Shown: piece after piece, positions 7,730-14,009 of the stretch
How the letters are laid out: the number at the start of each line of letters is the position of its first letter
Position numbering within the stretch: the stretch's first letter is position 1
Assembly (NCBI GenBank): GCA_036272815.1
Contig: DATAYA010000110.1
Coordinates: forward strand, 1-17,657
DNA: 17,657 bases
Source: DATAYA01 sp036272815
GTDB lineage: Bacteria > Pseudomonadota > Alphaproteobacteria > Acetobacterales > Acetobacteraceae
Reading direction: 5' to 3'
Translations under genes and position numbers: made by a program
The notes under the pieces: generated by a model
Database searches by the model: none
What the model was told of the DNA's origin: nothing
Seen by the model: the letters and a program-made list of their open reading frames with translations, nothing else

Positions 7730-9195
7730 GGCAGCGCTGCCATGGCGCGCGCGAGCGCATGTCCGTGCTCGTCGGCCAGCGCCGCGTCGCGCATCGCAGC
7801 GAGGCGCGTCGCCGCGTCCGATTGCCCGGCGAGACGGTCAGCTGCCGCCATCAACGCCTGGAAATTGCGCCAGCCGCGCGCGTGCGTGTCGCCATAGCCC
7901 TTGACCAGCCGCTGCGATTCCGCGATCTCGCAGGCGAGAGCGTAATCGGCCGCGGCGGTCGCCGCGATCCGAGCAAGCCAGGTCGTGATCCGTTCCTGTT
8001 CGACCGCGAACCGCAGCGTTCCCCGCCGCCATCGACGCAGTCCCGCCACTGCGCGCAGAAGCAGGAAACCGGGGATCGATGTCGTCTCGACCACCCACCC
8101 GCGTGCGCAGAGGCGCGCTACGACCACGCGCAGCACCCCGGGGCGCAGCACCGCGCGGCCGAGCCATGCCGGCAATGTATCCGCCACCTCCTCGATGCGC
8201 GGATGGAGGAATTCGCGGATGCGCAGCACCTGCTCCGGCCTGTGGCCCACCTCCTCGGCCACGCGGGTGAAGCGGCTCGCGCGGGTCTTGAGGTCGGCCA
8301 CGCGCACAGTGTCCTCGTACGTCATCCAGAGTGCGAGATATCGGGCCGTCTCGCGCAGCAGCCGCGCGTTCCCGTCGCCACGGCGCCCATTCAGGTCACG
8401 GATCCGGTCGAGCCGTTCGCGATATGTCGCGGCATAGTCGGCATCCTGCCACTCGGCGCAGCGGCGCGCGCCCTCCTCGACGACCGCCTCCGCATCCCGC
8501 TCCGCCGCACACACCTGCGCAACCGCCTCGTCTGCAGCCGCCGCCTCGAAGCCGCGCGCGAAGGCGGCCAGGCTCGCGTCCACGCCAATACCGCCGCGCC
8601 GCACCGCTGCCTCGAACTCTGCGCGCGGGAACGGCAACGCGGCCGAGCCCGCGAGCGCGCCGAACAGGGCGGCGCTGATGACACTGCCTTCTTCCTCGGC
8701 GAGGCGCTGCATGTCCGTCGCGACGAGCCGCGCTGCCGCGTCGCGACACGCCTGCAGCAGCGCCGTGGAATCCGCGCGCCCCTCGGCCATCGCGAGCTTC
8801 TCGCCCATCGCATAGACGCGGTTGGTCGACGCGATCAGCACCGTACGGTCCGGCGTGACCAGGCCCCGCTGCACGGCGCGCGCCGCCTCCATCAGTTCCG
8901 ACGCGACGACCACATCGACGTCGCCCGGCGCCGGCATCAGCGCGAACACCGGCTCAGCCGCCGCCGCCTCGGCCAGCGCGCGCGGGAACATCTCGATGTA
9001 GTAGATGGTAGCCCCGGTCCGTTGCGCGACACCGGCGACCGACGTGCTCTGCGCCAGATAACCGCTTGCCTCGGCAAGATCGACGATCCAGTCGGCGAGC
9101 ACGCCGCCGCCCTCGCCGCCCATCGCCAGGATCGCGACGGTTATCGCGCGCACTGCGGCATCCGCGTCCGGCCGCGCGATCAGCCCTTCAGGCAT
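7726..9195 (-). CDS. Indolepyruvate-type ferredoxin oxidoreductase, beta/gamma-type subunit with DUF6537-like C-terminus
   Basis: Second subunit of a two-subunit 2-oxoacid:ferredoxin oxidoreductase, 489 residues. The first ~200 residues resemble the POR gamma (IorB-type) domain, with the glycine-rich 'GGEGGGVLADWI' at about 26-37 and 'QSTSVAGVAQRTGATIYYI' near 49-67. A helical C-terminal extension of about 250 residues follows (for example 'LALWMTYEDTVRVADLKTRASRF'), which I recognise as the DUF6537-type region of proteobacterial long IorB proteins; archaeal IorB has only about 200 residues. ATG at 9195 overlaps the alpha-subunit gene by 8 bases, so the pair is translated together. See the alpha subunit for the reaction. 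Family assignment is firm, substrate open. Confidence 0.9.
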   Translation of the reverse strand: MPEGLIARPDADAAVRAITVAILAMGGEGGGVLADWIVDLAEASGYLAQSTSVAGVAQRTGATIYYIEMFPRALAEAAAAEPVFALMPAPGDVDVVVASELMEAARAVQRGLVTPDRTVLIASTNRVYAMGEKLAMAEGRADSTALLQACRDAAARLVATDMQRLAEEEGSVISAALFGALAGSAALPFPRAEFEAAVRRGGIGVDASLAAFARGFEAAAADEAVAQVCAAERDAEAVVEEGARRCAEWQDADYAATYRERLDRIRDLNGRRGDGNARLLRETARYLALWMTYEDTVRVADLKTRASRFTRVAEEVGHRPEQVLRIREFLHPRIEEVADTLPAWLGRAVLRPGVLRVVVARLCARGWVVETTSIPGFLLLRAVAGLRRWRRGTLRFAVEQERITTWLARIAATAAADYALACEIAESQRLVKGYGDTHARGWRNFQALMAAADRLAGQSDAATRLAAMRDAALADEHGHALARAMAALP

Positions 9196-11323
9196 GAGCC
9201 GGCGTCCGCATCCGGCGCTGCATCCGGCCGATCACTCGCGCCGACCAGCGGGCGCGGAACTGGTCCCAGACGGTTGGATTGCTGACGATCTCGGCGCGGT
9301 AGAACGAGGGGCACAGCACCGCCGCGTGCGCCACCTCGCCGCACAGTCCGCAGCCGACGCAGCTCGATTGCACCGTCGCGATGGGGTCGCGCCGCAGGGG
9401 ATCGGGATTGTCGCGCACCGACAGCGACGGGCAACCCGAGAGGCGAATGCAGGAATGATCGCCGGTGCAGGTATCGGGATCGATGCCGAACCGCTCGCGC
9501 ACGACGCGCCGCCCTTGCTTCGCCCAGGCGCGCAGGATTGGTTTGATGCGGCGCTGCTTGTTGAGCATGCATTCGGATTGAGCGACGATGACCTTCGGCC
9601 CACGCTCCTTCGTCGTCAGGGCCTCACGCAGAACGTCCCGCATCTTCGCGACATCGTAGGTATGCGTCAGCGTCCTCGCCCAGCGCACCCCGACGCCGCG
9701 GACCGCGCGCTCGATCGCGTTCTTCGTGCTGCGGCGGCGGTTTTCGGCTTTCGACGAAAGAATGTCCTGACCGCCGGTCGCCGCCGAGTAGCCGTTGTCG
9801 ACCACGATCAGCACGTTGTCGGACTTGTTGAACACGGCGTTGCCGACGCCCGAGGTCAGCCCGTTGTGCCAGAACCCGCCGTCGCCCATCACGCTGATCG
9901 TGCGGCGATCGGAATCCGGCGCGTTGAGCGCCGCGGCACCGGCCCAGCCGAGCCCGTAGCCCATCGTGGTGTTGCCGATGTTGAACGGCGGCAGAATGGA
10001 AAAGAGATGGCAGCCGATGTCGGCACTGACGTGGTGCGGGCCGAGTTCGCGCTCCACCAGCTTGACCGCGGTGAAGATTGGCCGCTCCGGACAGCCGGTG
10101 CAGAAGCTCGGCGGCCGCCCATGAACCTCCCGGCGCGCAGCCTCCGCGGCCGCGGCGGGGATGGGGGCCGCATTGCGCGGCGGCGGCAGCGCCTCCGGCG
10201 TGGTCGCGGCGAGGAACTTGCCCAGCCCCTCGCGCAGCACGGCGGCACTGTATTCGCCGGCCATCGGCAGCATGTCCTTGCCATACACCCGCGTCTGGAT
10301 GTCGGCGCGGCGTAGGATCGCGTGCAGCGATTGCTCGATGAAGTCGGGCTGGCCCTCCTCCACCATCAGCACCGCGCGCTTGCCGGTGCAGAACCCGCGC
10401 ACCTCGTCGTCGAGCAGCGGATAGGTGACGTTGAGCACGTAAAGCGGGATCTGCGTGCGGCCGAACGCATCCGACAGGCCGAGCAGTTGCAGCGCCCGGG
10501 TGACGGCGTTGTACATCCCGCCTTGCAGGATGATGCCGACGTCACCGCGATCCGGGCCGAAAAACTCGTTCAGCCTGTGCTCCGCGATGAAGCGCTGCGC
10601 CGCCGGCCAGCGATCGCGCACCTTCTCCTGTTCGTGCAGATAGCTTGCCGGCGGCAGCACGATGCGGTTGGTGTCGCGGTTCGGCCGCTCCATCGCGTCG
10701 CGCACCGAGAACGCCGGCCGGACATTGTCACGGCACTCGAAGCGACCATGCACGTGGCAGGCGCGGATGCGCACCTCCAGCATCACCGGCGTATGGCTCG
10801 CCTCGGAGAGCGCGAAACCTTCCTCCACCATGCGCACAATGCTCGGCAGATTCGGTCGCGGATCGAGCAGCCAGATCTGCGACTTCATGGCGAATGCGTG
10901 GCTGCGTTCCTGCATGATCGAGGAGCCTTCGCCATAATCCTCGCCGACCACGATCATTGCGCCGCCGGTGACGCCGCCAGAGGCGAGGTTGGCGAGCGCG
11001 TCGGACGCGACGTTGGTGCCGACGGTGGACTTGAACGCGACCGCACCGCGCATCGGGTAGTTTACCGACGCCGCCAGCATCGCGGCCGCGGCGGCCTCAG
11101 ACGCCGAGCTTTCGAAATGCACGCCGAGTTCGTCGAGGATGTCCTGCGCGTCCGCCAGCACGTCCATCAGATGCGAGATCGGCGCGCCTTGGTAGCCGCC
11201 GACATAGGCGACACCCGATTCCAGGAGCGCCTTCGTGATCGCAAGGATGCCTTCGCCGCGAAACATCTCGCCCGCGCCGAGACGGAGCGATTTGACCTCC
11301 TCGCGGAACGAACGCTCGGCCAT
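9188..11323 (-). CDS. Indolepyruvate-type ferredoxin oxidoreductase, alpha subunit
   Basis: TPP-dependent oxidoreductase that converts an aromatic 2-oxoacid plus CoA to an acyl-CoA plus CO2, reducing ferredoxin; 711 residues. The N-terminal pyrimidine-binding domain begins 'GEGILAITKALL' (23-34). A CTGCPERP motif is at 408-415. The TPP/Mg site starts GDGGF at 480-484 and continues to Asn510. The C-terminus carries iron-sulfur ligands: Cys619, Cys625 and Cys631 (only three in the first cluster, widely spaced) and Cys655, 658, 661, 671 (a standard 4Fe-4S set). ATG at 11323 lies 1 base after the cyclase-family stop. In this operon the substrate could be indolepyruvate, giving indoleacetyl-CoA, or isatinate (2-aminophenylglyoxylate), giving 2-aminobenzoyl-CoA. 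The second idea is inference from neighbours. No ferredoxin gene is in the window. Confidence 0.94.
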   Translation of the reverse strand: MAERSFREEVKSLRLGAGEMFRGEGILAITKALLESGVAYVGGYQGAPISHLMDVLADAQDILDELGVHFESSASEAAAAAMLAASVNYPMRGAVAFKSTVGTNVASDALANLASGGVTGGAMIVVGEDYGEGSSIMQERSHAFAMKSQIWLLDPRPNLPSIVRMVEEGFALSEASHTPVMLEVRIRACHVHGRFECRDNVRPAFSVRDAMERPNRDTNRIVLPPASYLHEQEKVRDRWPAAQRFIAEHRLNEFFGPDRGDVGIILQGGMYNAVTRALQLLGLSDAFGRTQIPLYVLNVTYPLLDDEVRGFCTGKRAVLMVEEGQPDFIEQSLHAILRRADIQTRVYGKDMLPMAGEYSAAVLREGLGKFLAATTPEALPPPRNAAPIPAAAAEAARREVHGRPPSFCTGCPERPIFTAVKLVERELGPHHVSADIGCHLFSILPPFNIGNTTMGYGLGWAGAAALNAPDSDRRTISVMGDGGFWHNGLTSGVGNAVFNKSDNVLIVVDNGYSAATGGQDILSSKAENRRRSTKNAIERAVRGVGVRWARTLTHTYDVAKMRDVLREALTTKERGPKVIVAQSECMLNKQRRIKPILRAWAKQGRRVVRERFGIDPDTCTGDHSCIRLSGCPSLSVRDNPDPLRRDPIATVQSSCVGCGLCGEVAHAAVLCPSFYRAEIVSNPTVWDQFRARWSARVIGRMQRRMRTPAHA

Positions 11324-11324
11324 C

Positions 11325-12104
11325 TCAGGCGGGAACCAGCGCCAGCACCCGGCACGGGCTGCCCGAGCCGTTCTCGATCTTCAGAGGCGGCGTGACGAGG
11401 AGCGCGCCGGTGGGCGGCAGCCGGTCAAGGTTGGCCAGGCTTGCGAGCCCGAAGCGGTTGGCGCCGTGCATGAACGAATGGCACGGAAACGGCGGGTCGA
11501 AGCTGTGCGCCGCGCCCGCATCGGTGCCCACGCATTCGGTGCCGAATCCGGCAACATCCCTCTCCTGCGCGAGAAACTTGGCGCACGCGACATCCGGGCC
11601 GGGAGTCTGCGGGCCGGTCTCGGTGACGTTGAGGAAGGCACCGCCTTCGCGCTTCGACCAGCCGCTGCGAAACAGAACCCAGGCGTCGGTGGGAATGCGG
11701 CCATACTCTGCCTCCCACGCCTCGACATGGTGAACCGTCAGTAGGAAGCCGGCGTCACGCGCGCATTCCGCTTCCTTGTCGATGACGCAGGCGGGTGCCA
11801 CGAAGCGCTGCGGCGCGATCGTGTCGGTGCGGTTATCCTTGTGCTCGCGGCCGGTGATCCAATGCACCGGCGCGTCGAAATGCGTGCCCGTATGCTCGCC
11901 GAGCGAAAGGTTGTTCCAGTACCAGGCCGGCCCGCGGTCGTCGTAGCGCGAGATCTCGGAGATCGTCGCCGGTGCCGACTGGCCGAATTGCGGCGGCAGC
12001 CCGATCACCACCGTCTTCGGGCCGAGCGTCTGGCTCAGGTCGACTATCCGCACCGCGCCGGAGCCAAGCGCCGCCACAAGCGATTCCAGCGGGTTCGATG
12101 CCAT
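11325..12104 (-). CDS. Cyclase-family metal-dependent hydrolase (KynB/isatin-hydrolase family)
   Basis: 259-residue enzyme of the cyclase family (PF04199), which includes kynurenine formamidase and isatin hydrolase. The metal-binding signature HTGTHFDAPVHW is at 71-82 (His71, His75, Asp77, His81). A second conserved stretch, 'CHSFMHGAN', is at 208-216, with His213 available. Members use Mn/Zn to open amide or lactam bonds. It is the first gene of the operon, starting at ATG 12104, with GGGGAGAG six bases upstream and a plausible promoter behind it. No kynurenine-pathway genes are nearby. A Rieske oxygenase and an indolepyruvate-type oxidoreductase follow, so opening of the isatin ring to isatinate is the more attractive role (inference). 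Upstream in-frame sequence to 12419 is noise overlapping the divergent gene. Confidence 0.9.
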   Translation of the reverse strand: MASNPLESLVAALGSGAVRIVDLSQTLGPKTVVIGLPPQFGQSAPATISEISRYDDRGPAWYWNNLSLGEHTGTHFDAPVHWITGREHKDNRTDTIAPQRFVAPACVIDKEAECARDAGFLLTVHHVEAWEAEYGRIPTDAWVLFRSGWSKREGGAFLNVTETGPQTPGPDVACAKFLAQERDVAGFGTECVGTDAGAAHSFDPPFPCHSFMHGANRFGLASLANLDRLPPTGALLVTPPLKIENGSGSPCRVLALVPA

Positions 12105-12130
12105 GCGGTGCTCTCCCCGGTCCGGCTGAT

Positions 12131-12160
12131 ACTTTAGGTCCGAACAATCGGCCGCTTCAA
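12131..12160 (-). promoter_or_regulatory. Candidate sigma70-type promoter for the catabolic operon, with internal palindrome
   Basis: On the minus strand TTGAAG (12160-12155) and TAAAGT (12136-12131) match the -35 and -10 consensus at 4 of 6 positions each, with an 18-base spacer. Transcription would begin near 12124, leaving a leader of about 20 bases that holds the ribosome site GGGGAGAG (12118-12111). The spacer contains the perfect palindrome CCGA-ACAA-TCGG (12140-12151), a reasonable place for a repressor operator. Matches this short arise by chance, so confidence is moderate. Confidence 0.45.
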
Positions 12161-12170
12161 GCCGCACCGC

Positions 12171-12209
12171 TTGACCGCCGCGCCGTCGCGGGCGCAGCCT
12201 CGCGGTCAA
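12171..12209. repeat. Inverted repeat TTGACCGC - 23 nt - GCGGTCAA, candidate operator or leader hairpin
   Basis: The arms 12171-12178 and 12202-12209 are perfect reverse complements of 8 bases separated by 23 bases. It lies upstream of the dioxygenase ribosome site. It could bind a dimeric regulator on one DNA face, or form a stem in the 5' leader of the plus-strand transcript. I could not find a convincing -10 at the right distance from either TTGACC arm. Confidence 0.45.
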
Positions 12210-12220
12210 ATCAAGATCAC

Positions 12221-12227
12221 AGGGAGG
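12221..12227 (+). promoter_or_regulatory. Ribosome-binding site of the EctD-like dioxygenase
   Basis: AGGGAGG lies seven bases before the ATG at 12235. It is a near-perfect Shine-Dalgarno and fixes the start codon. Confidence 0.8.
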
Positions 12228-12234
12228 ACATCCG

Positions 12235-13035
12235 ATGCCGCTCACCCAGAGCGAGATCGCGCAGTTCCACGACGAGGGCTGGCTTTTTCTGCCCGGCGTG
12301 TTCGCACCCGAGGAAGTCGCCCTGCTGCGGGGCGAGGCCGAGAAGCTGTATCGCACCGACCGCCGCGAGATCTGGCGCGAGAGTTCCGGCGCCCCGCGCA
12401 CCGCCTTCGCCGCCCACACCTACAACGAGGCGTTCCGTCTGCTCGGGGCACACCCGCGGCTGATCGCGCCGGTCGAACAGGTGTTCGGCGAACACCTCTA
12501 CATGCACCAGTTCAAGATCAACGCGAAGGCAGCGTTCGACGGCGAGATGTGGCAGTGGCACCAGGATTACGGCACCTGGGCGCGCGACGACGGGATGCCG
12601 GAGCCGCGGGCGATGAACATTTCCGTCTTTCTCGACGAGGTGATGCCGATCAACGGGCCGCTCATGCTCGTGCCGCGCAGCCATCGTCACGGCACGCTGG
12701 AAGCCGGGCACGACACGAAGACGACATCCTATCCACTCTGGACGCTGGATCACGCGACGGTGCGGCGGCTCGTGCACGAGGGCGGCATCGTCGCACCCAC
12801 CGGCCAGCCGGGCGGCGTGCTGCTGTTCCACGGCAACCTCGTGCATGGCTCGGCGGGCAACATCACGCCCTATCCGCGCAAGATCGTCTATCTCACGCTC
12901 AACGCCGTCTCCAACTACATCCGCACGCCGACCCGGCCGGACTGGATCGCGCACCGCGACTTCCGCCCGATCACGCCGGTTGCGGATGACGCGCTGCTGC
13001 ACCTCGCACGCGCGATGGAGCCGGCGGCGGCCTAG
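12235..13035 (+). CDS. Phytanoyl-CoA dioxygenase (PhyH) superfamily protein, ectoine-hydroxylase-like
   Basis: Fe(II)/2-oxoglutarate-dependent hydroxylase, 266 residues. The iron ligands are probably His109-x-Asp111 (in WQWHQDYGTW) and His204 (in 'HGNLVHGSAGNITP'). Arg215 after 'TPYP' is placed to bind 2-oxoglutarate. 'INGPLMLVPRSH' (139-150) and 'GGIVAPTGQPGGVLLF' (183-198) resemble ectoine hydroxylase EctD. However, the EctD signature 'WHSDFETWH-x-EDG' reads WHQDYGTWARDDG here, differing at several positions, and no ectABC genes are present. It therefore probably hydroxylates another small molecule. It starts at ATG 12235 behind a strong ribosome site, is transcribed divergently from the catabolic operon, and ends 4 bases from the convergent Kdo-hydroxylase family gene. 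Substrate unknown. Confidence 0.92.
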   Translation: MPLTQSEIAQFHDEGWLFLPGVFAPEEVALLRGEAEKLYRTDRREIWRESSGAPRTAFAAHTYNEAFRLLGAHPRLIAPVEQVFGEHLYMHQFKINAKAAFDGEMWQWHQDYGTWARDDGMPEPRAMNISVFLDEVMPINGPLMLVPRSHRHGTLEAGHDTKTTSYPLWTLDHATVRRLVHEGGIVAPTGQPGGVLLFHGNLVHGSAGNITPYPRKIVYLTLNAVSNYIRTPTRPDWIAHRDFRPITPVADDALLHLARAMEPAAA

Positions 13036-13039
13036 CGGT

Positions 13040-13927
13040 TCAGACGAGCGCCCGGCCGCAGAGCCGCTCCAGCACCCCGAGCGGCGCGCGCGCCGGCTGC
13101 GCGAGCGCCTCCGGTGCCACATGGAACGTCTGCTCCAGCGCATGGCATCCGGCGAGGGCCGCGTGCGGAACCTGGTCGGTGAACGTCATCCATGTGGTTC
13201 CGGGCGCGAAGGCGACCTCCTCGGCCGCGGCGCTCCGTTGCCAGGCGAGGTCGCGCTTGGCCGCATCGTGCAGGAACAGCATCACGGCATCGTAGCGGCT
13301 CCGGACCCCGCGCGTGACGCCGACGCGGTGCAGCAGCCAGGCTTGCCCGGGCAGAGGCGGCCGGAAGCCGGGGAGGAACTGACGGGCGTAGGTCTCGAAA
13401 TCGGGTCCAACGCGCCAGATGCGCGGCCGGCCCTCCGGGTCGATGTTGCAGAAGACCCGAAGGATGCGCTGCCCGCGAGTGGGCCGGCTCGGAAAGGCAT
13501 CGACGTGCAGTCTGCGGTCGTCCTTGCGCCAGGAGCTGCTGCGACCCTTGATCTCCGTCGGGCGAAAACTCGTCCGCCCCCGCACAAGCCCCGCCGCGTA
13601 GCCCGGCTCCAGAGCCGCGACCAGACCCTGCGCCTGGCGCCCGAACCGATCCAGCATGGCGGCGAGGCGGCCGAGCGCCTCGCTTTCGAGCGTGCTGCCT
13701 TTGCAGACGCCGGTTGCCGGATCAAGGCTGATGTTCTTGGCCGACCCGTCCGAGCCGGCAGCCCGCACCAGCGCGCGCTCGTCGGCGTCGAGCTCGAAGG
13801 CGAGCGAGGGGAACACGAGCACCGATCCGACTTCCAACGCCGCCGCCGCAGCATCCCGCAGCGCGGGATCGACCGACCCCGGCCACGCGCGGAGGTCGAA
13901 GCGGGCGAGCATCTCCGTTTCACTCAT
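13040..13927 (-). CDS. kdoO: Kdo hydroxylase family protein (Fe(II)/2-oxoglutarate dioxygenase)
   Basis: 295-residue protein that I recognise as the Kdo hydroxylase family. Members add a hydroxyl at C3 of 3-deoxy-D-manno-octulosonic acid in the inner core of lipopolysaccharide, giving Ko, which makes the outer membrane more robust. The core 'SSWRKDDRRLHVDAFPSRPTRG' (130-151 region) contains the metal pair His141-x-Asp143, and 'TFTDQVPHAAL' supplies His255. Another mark is the Trp/Arg-containing 'RIWRVGPDFE' (169-178). The start at ATG 13927 is supported by CGAGGACAGC directly upstream; longer versions overlap the divergent gene. No other lipopolysaccharide gene is adjacent except the GT2-GtrA gene about 1.4 kb away. 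The symbol is given by family, not by proven activity. Confidence 0.85.
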   Translation of the reverse strand: MSETEMLARFDLRAWPGSVDPALRDAAAAALEVGSVLVFPSLAFELDADERALVRAAGSDGSAKNISLDPATGVCKGSTLESEALGRLAAMLDRFGRQAQGLVAALEPGYAAGLVRGRTSFRPTEIKGRSSSWRKDDRRLHVDAFPSRPTRGQRILRVFCNIDPEGRPRIWRVGPDFETYARQFLPGFRPPLPGQAWLLHRVGVTRGVRSRYDAVMLFLHDAAKRDLAWQRSAAAEEVAFAPGTTWMTFTDQVPHAALAGCHALEQTFHVAPEALAQPARAPLGVLERLCGRALV

Positions 13928-14009
13928 GCTGTCCTCGTCGGGCGATTTCGACCAGGATGCAAGACCGACGCGCGGCCCGCGTCCAGAGAGGCTTGATGGG
14001 AACGGAATC

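Larger units (their letters stand above)
12105..12234. promoter_or_regulatory. Divergent intergenic control region
   Basis: The 130 bases between the operon's first gene (minus) and the EctD-like dioxygenase gene (plus) are the only substantial non-coding gap in the left 13 kb, apart from the 61-base gap at 2650-2710. It is less GC-rich in its left half (12127-12160). It contains a candidate minus-strand promoter, an internal short palindrome and an 8-base inverted repeat, each described separately. No regulator gene is in the window. Shared control of both directions is possible. Confidence 0.7.

Noticed and set aside
7759..9285. 508-residue plus-strand frame opposite the ferredoxin oxidoreductase beta subunit
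   Set aside because: No recognisable domain; composition is that of an antisense shadow.
12105..12419. N-terminal extension of the cyclase-family protein to 364 residues
   Set aside because: It overlaps the divergent dioxygenase coding sequence and lacks family similarity; a ribosome site marks ATG 12104.
13656..14009. N-terminal extension of the SAF oxidoreductase (555 residues)
   Set aside because: It is antisense to the Kdo-hydroxylase family gene, Ser/Ala-rich, and precedes the typical family start.
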